This document shows, piece after piece, positions 28,369 to 36,254 of a DNA stretch of 64,000 bases (position 1 is its first letter; each line of letters starts with the position of its first letter). The notes beneath the pieces were generated by a model. It was not told the origin of the DNA, ran no database searches, and saw nothing but the letters and a program-made list of their open reading frames with translations. Source of the stretch: Desulfovibrio sp. (GTDB taxonomy: Bacteria; Desulfobacterota; Desulfovibrionia; Desulfovibrionales; Desulfovibrionaceae); NCBI GenBank assembly GCA_016208105.1, contig JACQYS010000020.1:62001-126000 (forward strand), given 5' to 3'. A program made the position numbers and the translations under genes.

Positions 28369-28851
28369 TCACGGTGTCTGGGCATCCGTAGCGGTCAGTC
28401 TGTATGTCGCCGCTGCGGGAGGAGGTTTTCTGAAAACTGCCATGAATCCGACGGACGCGCCGCCTTGGACTTCAGTGGCCTTGCATGGGGACTGCGCCGG
28501 GGGTTGCAGTTTTGCCAGAAGTTCTTCCCAGCCCAAGAACTTCAACTCCGAGATGGATGCGGTAAGGCCCGCCTCAACCACTTCTTGTGCCAGCTCTTGC
28601 CCCTTCGCGTCCAGCAGGGACGCCTTGATTTTAATCCGGCACCTGGCGGAACGAAGGTTATTGGTCAGGGTACCCTCGACGATATAGAGATGGCCAAGGT
28701 GCTTGTTCTCAACAAAATAGGCCTTGTCCCCGGCCAGGGTGAATTCCTGGGAATCGGCCGCTTCTTTGGACCGTCCTCCGAACACAGCATACAAGGCCAA
28801 CGCCGCCAGCCCGATGGCTGCAGAAATAAGAGCGATTCGTTTCGCTGGCAT
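28369..28851 (-). CDS. Single-pass membrane protein, DUF3426-like
   Basis: 160 aa with one N-terminal membrane helix (about residues 6-25) and a periplasmic beta-rich domain. The segment HLGHLYIVEGTLTNNLRSARCRIKIKASLLDAKGQEL near 52-87 has the VxGxVxN...I+V+..L.D..G pattern of DUF3426. Its start overlaps the stop of the membrane fusion protein gene (TAATG), and fdhE follows after 22 nt. Function is unknown; its position suggests co-expression with the fusion protein and FdhE. Confidence 0.65.
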   Translation of the reverse strand: MPAKRIALISAAIGLAALALYAVFGGRSKEAADSQEFTLAGDKAYFVENKHLGHLYIVEGTLTNNLRSARCRIKIKASLLDAKGQELAQEVVEAGLTASISELKFLGWEELLAKLQPPAQSPCKATEVQGGASVGFMAVFRKPPPAAATYRLTATDAQTP

Positions 28852-30068
28852 TACTTGGCCTCCTTGCCCGCAAATTTCACAGCGACCTTGGTGCCGGGAT
28901 CAAGCCCTGAAAGGACCTGGGTCCGCTGGGAGCCGCGCGGACCGAAAACCGGTTCGGCCTCCCGGGCACCGCCCCGCCCGTCGTCCACGTAAACCCGGCG
29001 CTTCCCCCCTCGGGAGACCACCGCCTCATTGGGCACCGAAAGAACACCCTTCAAGTCTTCAACCAGAACAAAACACTGCACGTTCATTTCCGGCCGCAGT
29101 ATGGATGCCGCCTGCGGCGGCAAAGGAGCAATGGCCGGATAATACAGCACCTTGTCCACTATTTCTGGTGCGGGAGAGATGCGGTCGACCTGGGTAGGCA
29201 TGACCTGGTCTTTTTTTGACGGCAAAAAAAACCGGACCGGCATGCCCGGCCTGACCCCCGCGGCGTCCGCCTCGTTTATGAATATCCACAGGTCCAGAAA
29301 GCGGGGATCGATGATGGTCATAATCTTCACCGCTTCGAGTTCGGCCACCACCTGCTCGCCTTCCTGGGTAAGCACCTGCCCGACAATGCCGTCGATGGGG
29401 CTTTCAACGCGGGTCATGGAGATGAGGGTGTCTACCTGATCTACCAGAGCCTTGGCCTCTGCGACCATTTTTTCGTATCGCTTCAGATCGTGTTGCGAAT
29501 CCTTGGCTATCCGGCCAAGCGTGGCCTTGTCCTGCGCCACTGTCTGGGCGGCCGTGGCAGCGTCACGCCGGGAAGCGTCCAGGTCGTTCTGGGCCAAATG
29601 CCCTGCCCCGCTCAAAGCATGCTTTCTCTCGAGATTCTTATCCGCATAGCTTTGGCGGCTGCGATTCGCCGTAAGCGAGGCCCCGGCCGCCTCCAGGCGT
29701 TTGTCACCCATTGGCTTCACCCGGTTCAGCTCATTTTGGGCGCTTTCGAGCTTGGCCACCGCCTGGCGTCGCATTCCCTGAAGCTCGCGGTCATCTATCT
29801 CGGCAAGCAGCTGTCCGGCGCGCACAACATCACCAGTCCGGACGTGCATCCTGAGGATCTGCCCTCCGACCCTGCTGCCGACCCGAACGAACCCCTTGTC
29901 CCTGGCTCTTACAACGCCCTGAGCCTCAACCACGCGCACCACGTCGCCCGGCCCCGCCTCTCCCCATTCGGCCACTTTCGGCCCGAGCGGAGCGTCCTGC
30001 CCGCTCGAACAGGAAGAACAAAGAGGCAGAAGACAGCAAAGAAACGCCAAAAGCCACGGAGTAGTCAT
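28851..30068 (-). CDS. Membrane fusion protein of an RND/ABC-type exporter (HlyD family)
   Basis: 405-aa periplasmic adaptor, probably lipid-anchored (cysteines at 17 and 20 after a hydrophobic lead). It has the biotinyl-lipoyl-like halves VGGQILRMHVRTGDVVRAGQ near 63-82 and SPIDGIVGQVLTQEGEQV near 210-228, flanking a long coiled-coil hairpin (about 95-200). Start ATG 30068 is chosen because the signal sequence begins there. No inner-membrane pump or TolC-like gene is adjacent, so its partner is unknown. It heads the operon leading into fdhE. Confidence 0.85.
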   Translation of the reverse strand: MTTPWLLAFLCCLLPLCSSCSSGQDAPLGPKVAEWGEAGPGDVVRVVEAQGVVRARDKGFVRVGSRVGGQILRMHVRTGDVVRAGQLLAEIDDRELQGMRRQAVAKLESAQNELNRVKPMGDKRLEAAGASLTANRSRQSYADKNLERKHALSGAGHLAQNDLDASRRDAATAAQTVAQDKATLGRIAKDSQHDLKRYEKMVAEAKALVDQVDTLISMTRVESPIDGIVGQVLTQEGEQVVAELEAVKIMTIIDPRFLDLWIFINEADAAGVRPGMPVRFFLPSKKDQVMPTQVDRISPAPEIVDKVLYYPAIAPLPPQAASILRPEMNVQCFVLVEDLKGVLSVPNEAVVSRGGKRRVYVDDGRGGAREAEPVFGPRGSQRTQVLSGLDPGTKVAVKFAGKEAK

Positions 30069-30173
30069 ATGCCATTCACGCCGAGGGTCGCGGGAGCAAC
30101 AGTCCTGCCTGGCCAAGCGCCAAGGTCCGATGGGGAAGGGGCAATTTGCCGGCTGATGCTGGGAAGCATGAAC

Positions 30174-30377
30174 TCACACGACAGTCCTGACGATCCGGCC
30201 TTTCTCAGTCGTTTCGTCAGGGAATCCGGCCTTGGCAAGACGCACCGCGGGTACGACAGGCTCAACCGCCACAGCCTTCACGGTGCGAGCATTGGCTTCG
30301 TACATGGCCTTCTCCAGCCTGGAGGCCAAGTCCTCACCGGTTACGGCATTTCTGGATTCAACCGCGTTCACTCTCAT
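30174..30377 (-). CDS. Possible small protein of unknown function
   Basis: 67 codons, rich in Ala, Val, Glu and Arg, with no cysteine or membrane segment. ATG 30377 is preceded by AGGGAGCG with good spacing, and it lies 105 nt upstream of the membrane fusion protein gene on the same strand. I do not recognise it. Support comes only from the ribosome site, position and protein-like composition; it may be a chance frame. Confidence 0.4.
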   Translation of the reverse strand: MRVNAVESRNAVTGEDLASRLEKAMYEANARTVKAVAVEPVVPAVRLAKAGFPDETTEKGRIVRTVV

Positions 30378-30507
30378 GGTCGCTCCCTGACTGATAAGTA
30401 CTTTTCACCATACCCAGAAAGTTGGCAAGCCCTTCCGCCCTTGCCTAAGACCATACTCCGGGGTAGAAAAGCCGCCGCCCGAGCCGCTTGGCCGGGCAGG
30501 AGCATCC

Positions 30508-30900
30508 ATGTTCTATCTTCTGCGCACCTTAAGAGAAAATGACATCAATTCCACCCACCTGGGGAAGCAGCGCAAGTACAAGCTGGCCCGCGGGGACCGT
30601 TCCCTGCTGTTCAGGGGGAAACTCCTGGGCTTCTACCACGCTGCCGACGATTGCCTGGAACCGGCAGCGCAGAACCAAACCCACCTCGCTACCATCGCAA
30701 TTTTCAAGACGCAGACCAAGTATCTCATCTACTACGTTCTCGAATACATCAACAACGAGCATATCTCCGGCAAGCAGGTTCACATCCACGCCACGTCCGA
30801 TCTGGACGGCGCGGCCACCTTCATAAACGCCATGACCTACATCAACAAGAAATCCTTCGCGCAGGCCGTGATAGAAGACGCAAGAGCGCAGGACGATTAG
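30508..30900 (+). CDS. Conserved-looking small protein of unknown function
   Basis: 130 aa, cytoplasmic, no membrane helix. ATG 30508 follows AGGAG with a 6-nt gap, a strong start. The sequence has a mixed alpha/beta look with a Tyr/Ile-rich middle (KYLIYYVLEYINNEH near 73-87) and a final helix (FAQAVIEDARAQ). I do not recognise a domain. It is divergent from the possible small protein gene and convergent with cheD. Confidence 0.7.
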   Translation: MFYLLRTLRENDINSTHLGKQRKYKLARGDRSLLFRGKLLGFYHAADDCLEPAAQNQTHLATIAIFKTQTKYLIYYVLEYINNEHISGKQVHIHATSDLDGAATFINAMTYINKKSFAQAVIEDARAQDD

Positions 30901-31032
30901 GCTCCCGGGACTCCTCTGTACTTCCAGCCTTCGTTTGTTGGGGAATAGCTCTTGAAGCTGGCCGGGATGGGGACTTGGCGGCCATGGTGCCCGCTCTGGC
31001 GCGTCATGGGGCCCAAGCGGGGGATGTGAGGA

Positions 31033-31542
31033 CTATTTGGCTGCCAGCCCTTTGAGCTTCGTCACTTTAAGCTGGCCCGTGGAAGACAGGAAAATGACTT
31101 TGCGGCCTTTTTCTCCCCCGACATCGGTGAAGGCGGTGCGCAGGCGATATTTTTCAAGGGTCTGGTACGCCGCGTCAACGTTTTTCAGCCCCACGCCCCC
31201 GCGTTCGTCCACCAGGCCGTTGGCTCCGCCCACCAGGCTCACATTCAGCTGTGCGGGCTTTACGCCAAGGCGGGCGAATTGGGCGACCACATGTTCGATG
31301 GCCGTATCCACATATCTGTACACCGAGTTGCCGCCGTTGGCCTCGTAATCCGCCCTGTAGGGCAGAAACGCGTGAAAGATCGCCCCTATTCCTTTTGAAG
31401 GCGCGAAGAAAACTCCTCCAAGGCAGGACCCGAGAACGGTCTGCACCATGGTGGGGGCGAGATACACGCCTCCCTCGGCAACCTTCAGGTATTCGCTTCT
31501 GATATCCGGGTTTTGTTTGAGAATTTCTTTCAGTCTGTTCAT
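31033..31542 (-). CDS. cheD: Chemoreceptor glutamine deamidase CheD
   Basis: Deamidates glutamines in chemotaxis receptors, tuning their sensitivity; 169 aa. The active-site Cys40 lies in VLGSCLGGVFF and His57 in GIGAIFHAFLP, the diagnostic CheD pair; NVSLVGGANGL near 107 also fits. It lies apart from other chemotaxis genes in this window. The 3' end is convergent with the unknown gene at 30508. The upstream gap of about 240 nt to the lipoprotein gene is a divergent promoter region. Confidence 0.9.
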   Translation of the reverse strand: MNRLKEILKQNPDIRSEYLKVAEGGVYLAPTMVQTVLGSCLGGVFFAPSKGIGAIFHAFLPYRADYEANGGNSVYRYVDTAIEHVVAQFARLGVKPAQLNVSLVGGANGLVDERGGVGLKNVDAAYQTLEKYRLRTAFTDVGGEKGRKVIFLSSTGQLKVTKLKGLAAK

Positions 31543-31786
31543 ATGCGCGCCTGCTAGAAGGCCGAAAGGCCTGGATAGAGGCTACTGCCTGTACGGACTG
31601 AAATTGGCGGAGTCTCTATGTTCTTTGTTAGCACTATGTTCACTTGGAGACAACGTTCTTGACGAGGAAATGAAAATACTGCCTTGTTTCTCCTGAAGAA
31701 CCAAGACACGGTAAGAACACAAGGCCATGCCACGATCACTCATGCCAAGAAACGAGGGAGATCCTTCCTTTGGAAAGCACCACCCC

Positions 31787-32329
31787 ATGTGGGTTTCGCT
31801 GGTTCTTTGCCTAGGCCTTCTGTGTGCCTCATGCGCCCCGGACGTCTACCACGCCAGAGTTGATGCCGCTTCCGCTCAAGGCTCGCTCGATCCCACCGAG
31901 TTCACCATTCTACGCGGCCAGAAGGATATCGATCCGGACAGCCAGGATTTCCGGCGCTACTGCGCCGCGCTGGCCGGGGAGCTGGAACGCCACGGTTTTT
32001 CACAAGCAAAGACCGTGGAATTGAGCCACGTGTTCGTCTACCTGCGCTTCGGCCTGATCGGCGAGGAGGTGCCCCACCAGGGGACGTCCCTGGAACATCT
32101 CTTCATGCTGGAGATCGAAGCCGTGGACGCCCTGGAGATGCGCGCCGGGCGCGGGCCCGCCAGCCTGTGGAAGGTCACTGCCACCGCCCACGGCCACCTG
32201 GACCACCGGCACAAGGTCTTCAAGGTGCTTCTGGCTGCCAGCGTTCCCTTTTTCGGAAAGACTGAATCCCTTAATGTCCGCGTCCACCGCGATCCCGTGA
32301 CTGGCAGTTACGAATTCCACCCTCGCTGA
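31787..32329 (+). CDS. Lipoprotein of unknown function
   Basis: 180-aa probable lipoprotein with hydrophobic residues 2-12 and lipobox CASC ending at Cys16. I choose ATG 31787, which gives a compact signal peptide and has GGAAAG upstream; ATG 31727 and 31742 are in-frame alternatives. The mature domain has alternating beta segments and no motif I recognise (it is loosely like DUF4136 lipoproteins). It precedes the ABC exporter genes by about 180 nt on the same strand. Confidence 0.65.
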   Translation: MWVSLVLCLGLLCASCAPDVYHARVDAASAQGSLDPTEFTILRGQKDIDPDSQDFRRYCAALAGELERHGFSQAKTVELSHVFVYLRFGLIGEEVPHQGTSLEHLFMLEIEAVDALEMRAGRGPASLWKVTATAHGHLDHRHKVFKVLLAASVPFFGKTESLNVRVHRDPVTGSYEFHPR

Positions 32330-32511
32330 CAGCTGTTGAGCTCCCTGCTTGGTTCATCTCGTTCGCTCCAGGGTTCAGGTAACCATCATCAATGGGTTTC
32401 AGTGACACCTGTCTGGATAGACGCCGCTTAGGCACGTACTGTTTCCGGCAATTCGCTCCCCGCACTTTGCAGCTGTAGCGAAGTGGGCGGGGTCCATGGT
32501 ATGAAGTGCAG

Positions 32512-33420
32512 ATGGACGCGGTAATCGAAGCTGTCGGGCTTCGCAAAAGTTTCGGCGAATTCATGGCCGTAAACGGGTTGGACATGCGGGTCCCGCGTGG
32601 CCAGGTGTACGGTTTGCTTGGGCCAAACGGGGCGGGCAAGACATCCACCATACGCATGATCTACGGTTTTTCCCCAAAGACCGGCGGAGAGCTTCGGGTG
32701 TTCGGCCTGGACGTTCAAACCCGCTGGAGGGAGATCCGGGCCCGCATCGGGGTGTGCCAGCAGGACAACGCCCTGGACCCGGACCTCACCGTGGAGCAGA
32801 ACATCCTGGTCTTTGCAGGGTATTTCGCCCTGCCCCGGGCTGAAGCCAAGCGCAGGGCAGGAGAGCTGCTTCATTTCTTCGCCTTGGAAGCCAAGGCGTC
32901 AGCCGACGTGCGCGACCTCTCCGGCGGCATGGCCCGGCGGCTTATGCTGGCCCGCTCGCTGGTCAACCAGCCTGAGCTGGTCATTCTGGACGAGCCGACC
33001 ACCGGGCTCGATCCCCAGTCCCGACACCAGCTTTGGGACAGACTGCACGAGCTGCGCGCCCGCGGGCTCACCATCCTCCTCACCACGCACTACATGGAAG
33101 AAGCGGCCACCCTCTGCGACGAGCTCATCATCATGGACAACGGCCGGGACATGGTGCGCGGGACCCCATCGGAGCTGATCGCCTCCCATGCCGGACGGGC
33201 CGTGCTTGAACTGGTCGAACCCGACCAGGAGACGAAGGACAAGGCGCAGGCCTCGGGACTCGACATGGAGGATTTCGGACGACGGCTTCTCGTATTCGCG
33301 GAATCGTTTTCCGAACTGGAGTCCTTCAGGCAGGCCCTGCCTCCCGGCCAGACCGTGACCAGACCGGCAACGCTCGAAGACGTCTTCCTGCGTCTCACCG
33401 GGCGGGAGCTTCGCGAATGA
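32512..33420 (+). CDS. ABC-2-type transporter ATP-binding protein (NodI-like)
   Basis: 302-aa ATPase of a two-gene ABC-2 exporter. Walker A GPNGAGKTS lies near 38-46, signature LSGGMARR near 136-143 and Walker B LVILDEPTTGLDP near 156-168. The C-terminal extension (after ~230) and the pairing with a short permease resemble NodI/NodJ and DrrA/DrrB systems. ATG 32512 is used; GTG 32506 is an in-frame alternative. It overlaps the permease start by 4 nt. Substrate is unknown. Confidence 0.88.
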   Translation: MDAVIEAVGLRKSFGEFMAVNGLDMRVPRGQVYGLLGPNGAGKTSTIRMIYGFSPKTGGELRVFGLDVQTRWREIRARIGVCQQDNALDPDLTVEQNILVFAGYFALPRAEAKRRAGELLHFFALEAKASADVRDLSGGMARRLMLARSLVNQPELVILDEPTTGLDPQSRHQLWDRLHELRARGLTILLTTHYMEEAATLCDELIIMDNGRDMVRGTPSELIASHAGRAVLELVEPDQETKDKAQASGLDMEDFGRRLLVFAESFSELESFRQALPPGQTVTRPATLEDVFLRLTGRELRE

Positions 33421-34202
33421 ACATGCTTCGCAATCTCTCCTGGCGGCTCTGGCGCGTGTGGGCCCGGAACCTCATGGTGTACATGCGCACCTGGAAGGTG
33501 AATTTCATTCCCCCACTGGCAGAGCCAGCCCTGTACATCCTGGCCTTCGGCGCCGGCCTGGGAGGTATCGTGGGGAGCATCAATGTGGACGGGCGCGATG
33601 TGGGCTACACCGCATACATCGCTCCGGGACTGGTGGCCGCCTCGGTGATGTGGCAGAGCTTCTACGAAAACACCTACGCCTCGTTCGTGCGCATGTACTA
33701 TCAGAAGACGTTCGACGCCATGCTGGCCACACCGCTCTCCCTGGAGGACGTCATCACGGCGGAGATATTCTGGGGAGCCACCAAGGCGGTGGTGGGCACG
33801 CTGCTCATGGGCGCGGTGATCGCGGCCTTCGGGTATATCCCGTGGCCTCAGGGGCTGTGGCTCATCCCGCTGTCCGCCCTGGGGGGGTTGGCCTTCGGGG
33901 CCGTGGCCATGTGGATGACCGGCATAACGCCCACCATCGACATGTTCAACCTGCCGATATTTCTCTTCATCACGCCCATGTTCCTGTTCTCGGGGGCGTT
34001 CTTTCCGGTGGATGGACTTCCAGCATGGGCATCCGGCCTGGCCCAGACCCTGCCTCTCTACCACCTGACCCAGGCGTGCCGGTCGGTGTGTCTGGGGGAA
34101 ATCGGGGTGGGGGTTCTCTATAACGCGCTCTACCTGGCCGCGTTTACTGTGGTGTTCTATCCGCTGGCCGTAGGAGCCATGAGGAAACGGTTGATAAAGT
34201 AG
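33417..34202 (+). CDS. ABC-2-type transporter permease (NodJ-like)
   Basis: Inner-membrane permease of 261 aa with about six helices. The first lies after the amphipathic start (LMVYMRTWKVNFIPPLAEPALYILAFGAGLG, near 18-48), and the ABC-2 signature region FLFSGAFFPVDGLPAWA lies near 181-197. The start ATG overlaps the ATPase stop (ATGA), so the pair is translationally coupled. The size and gene order fit NodIJ-type exporters of lipids, polysaccharides or drugs. Confidence 0.87.
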   Translation: MNMLRNLSWRLWRVWARNLMVYMRTWKVNFIPPLAEPALYILAFGAGLGGIVGSINVDGRDVGYTAYIAPGLVAASVMWQSFYENTYASFVRMYYQKTFDAMLATPLSLEDVITAEIFWGATKAVVGTLLMGAVIAAFGYIPWPQGLWLIPLSALGGLAFGAVAMWMTGITPTIDMFNLPIFLFITPMFLFSGAFFPVDGLPAWASGLAQTLPLYHLTQACRSVCLGEIGVGVLYNALYLAAFTVVFYPLAVGAMRKRLIK

Positions 34203-34206
34203 CCGG

Positions 34207-35016
34207 CTACCCCATCACCCGGCGTTCGGTGAGATCGAGAACCTCCTTGGCCTCCGCCAAGGTGGGGTCGCGGTCGTAGGCGGCGCGGGCGGCATCGTAG
34301 GACTGATCCCACTTGCCCATCTGGTAAAGCACCCGTGCCAGGGACACGAACGTCTTGGGGTGAGCCCCGAAATTCTTGAGAGCGTCCCGCAGGAGCTTTT
34401 CGGCCTTCACCAGCTCGCCCGCCTGCTTGCAGGATTCCACGCCCAGGCTGAAGGCCAGCGTGTCCTTGGGGTTTATCTCGATGGCCTTTTCGGCAAAGGG
34501 GATGACATCCGCGTGCAGGCCCGCCTCGGCGAGCATTTTGGCTGCGTTGCTGAATATCCCAGGCTCACCCTGGTTCTGCTCGCACACGGTGTTGAGTATG
34601 CGCCGGGCCGTCGGCAGATTCTTCTCGCGCAAAGACTCCTGAGCCTTTTCAAAGGCCTGGGCAATGCGGCTCAACCTGTCCTGGTTGGCGGCTTCTCCGG
34701 CCTTTTGCTCCAACTTTTCCAGGTGCATGGCCAGGGCGGACAATGCCAGCGCAAAGGTTTTCTCAGCGCCTTTTTTAAATTTGAACGGACCGCGGATATG
34801 AGCCTTTACATCAGGCACCAGCTCGAATTCGCGCAGCATATCCAGAAGCATGACATCCAACTCGAATTTGGCCCGCCCCATGACGGCCGTGGTAGAGGCA
34901 TAAGACTCGAATGCGGTAGCACCCGCCCTGAGCGCCTTGATGGCTTCGAAGCGGCGCGCATAGCCCGTAGCCCGGGATATGTGCTCCTTGATGGTCTTAG
35001 CGGTGGCACCGCTCAT
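34207..35016 (-). CDS. TPR-repeat protein
   Basis: 269 aa, cytoplasmic. The N-terminal ~110 residues are helical and charged; the C-terminal half (about 120-265) carries several degenerate TPR units with the AEKAIEINPKDTLAFSLG and AARAAYDRDPTLAEAKEVL patterns. ATG 35016 has AGGAG at good distance; a longer frame upstream is unlikely. Its 3' end is 4 nt from the convergent ABC permease gene. It probably serves as a protein-binding scaffold; no partner is evident. Confidence 0.75.
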   Translation of the reverse strand: MSGATAKTIKEHISRATGYARRFEAIKALRAGATAFESYASTTAVMGRAKFELDVMLLDMLREFELVPDVKAHIRGPFKFKKGAEKTFALALSALAMHLEKLEQKAGEAANQDRLSRIAQAFEKAQESLREKNLPTARRILNTVCEQNQGEPGIFSNAAKMLAEAGLHADVIPFAEKAIEINPKDTLAFSLGVESCKQAGELVKAEKLLRDALKNFGAHPKTFVSLARVLYQMGKWDQSYDAARAAYDRDPTLAEAKEVLDLTERRVMG

Positions 35017-35160
35017 GCGTATCTCCTGAAAAGATAACCATTTTCCACAAACGACAGTATACAGGTTCGCGCAACTAAGAGCAAGCCGCCCCGGCGCCAC
35101 TTGTCATTTCCCGTGGCTTTTGCCACAAACACCTGAGGGGTCACTCCCCTGGACAGGCAC

Positions 35161-35910
35161 ATGACCACCCCAGGCGCACTCAACGCAAAAATCCTCATCC
35201 AGACCTACCTGCGCTGCTACTTCGTGGGGGCGGCCTTCAACACGCGCGGACTGCAGACCATTGGCCTGGCCATGGCCATGGAACCGGGCCTCGCAGCCCT
35301 GTACCCCGACCAGGCGGATCGCCGGCAAGCCTGGAAGCGCTACCTCAAGATATATAATACTCACCCCTTCTGGACGCCTTTTTTGGTGGGGGTTTTCCTT
35401 GCGCTCGAGGCGCGCATTGCCCGCAAGCAGTTCCCGGACGCCATGCTCGACCAGGTGAAAAGCACCGTGGTCTTCACCCTTTCCGCAGTTGGGGATTCGT
35501 TTTTCGGCGGCAGCCTGACAGTATTCTGGGCGCTTGGAACCGCCTGCCTGCTCACGGCCGGCCAGATGTGGGCGGCGTTTAGCCTGGGGCTTACGCTCTT
35601 TCTTATGCTGAACGCCTTCAAGCTGGGCACCTTCATTCTCGGCTACCGGCAGGGGTTCGCCGCCCTCACCCGCATCCGCTCCTGGGACCTGGTGAACTGG
35701 GGCCGGAGGCTCAAGGTGTTGAACGCCGCGCTTTTGGTTACGCTCTGGGCGCTGGTGTGGCCCAGGGACATGGACCCTCTGGGCTGGACCGGAGGGGTGG
35801 CCGCCGTGCTCGCGATGGCCTACGCCTCCGGTAAACTGCGTATCAACCGGGAGTTCCTGGTGGGCCTGGGTATTGCCGCTGGTTTGTTTTTTCTTTGGAT
35901 TCGATTATAA
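35161..35910 (+). CDS. PTS mannose-family IID component
   Basis: Membrane component of mannose-type phosphotransferase permeases, 249 aa. The N-terminal RCYFVGAAFNTRGLQTIGLAMAMEPGL near residues 18-44 and the VKSTVVFTLSAVGDSFFGGSL region near 99-120 are typical IID features. Several membrane helices are in the C-terminal half. No IIC, IIB or IIA gene is adjacent, although IID normally works with IIC. HPr and enzyme I follow, so it heads a small PTS operon. Confidence 0.85.
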   Translation: MTTPGALNAKILIQTYLRCYFVGAAFNTRGLQTIGLAMAMEPGLAALYPDQADRRQAWKRYLKIYNTHPFWTPFLVGVFLALEARIARKQFPDAMLDQVKSTVVFTLSAVGDSFFGGSLTVFWALGTACLLTAGQMWAAFSLGLTLFLMLNAFKLGTFILGYRQGFAALTRIRSWDLVNWGRRLKVLNAALLVTLWALVWPRDMDPLGWTGGVAAVLAMAYASGKLRINREFLVGLGIAAGLFFLWIRL

Positions 35911-35936
35911 TAGGTTGGTTTTGCGCGGTGAAAAAC

Positions 35937-36245
35937 ATGCCAGAAACGATTACCACAAACGAACAAGAACCGGATTGCGGCAATGCTTGCGCCCGGATCG
36001 TCTGCGTTCTCAATGAACAAGGGCTGCATGCCCGCCCTGCCGCCAAGCTTGCGCAAACGGCCCAGCAGTTCGGCTCGGCCATCACCATCTCCATGGGTTC
36101 CCAACAGGTGGACGCCAAGTCCATCCTGGATATCCTCACCTTGGCGGCCAGACACGGGGCCAACCTGGAAATTCGGGCCACGGGCGACGACGCGAGCCAG
36201 GCCCTGGATACCCTGGCGGACATGTTTAAAAATCGTTTCCAGTAA
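35937..36245 (+). CDS. ptsH: HPr phosphocarrier protein
   Basis: 102-aa HPr with active-site His31 in the QGLHARPAAKL motif. The regulatory serine site (KSILDILTLAA, Ser62) is conserved, which would allow HPr kinase control if such a kinase exists. An N-terminal extension of about 18 residues precedes the usual HPr start. ATG 35937 is chosen over an upstream frame overlapping the IID gene end. It lies 26 nt after the IID stop and 9 nt before enzyme I. Confidence 0.93.
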   Translation: MPETITTNEQEPDCGNACARIVCVLNEQGLHARPAAKLAQTAQQFGSAITISMGSQQVDAKSILDILTLAARHGANLEIRATGDDASQALDTLADMFKNRFQ

Positions 36246-36254
36246 GGCGGCCCC

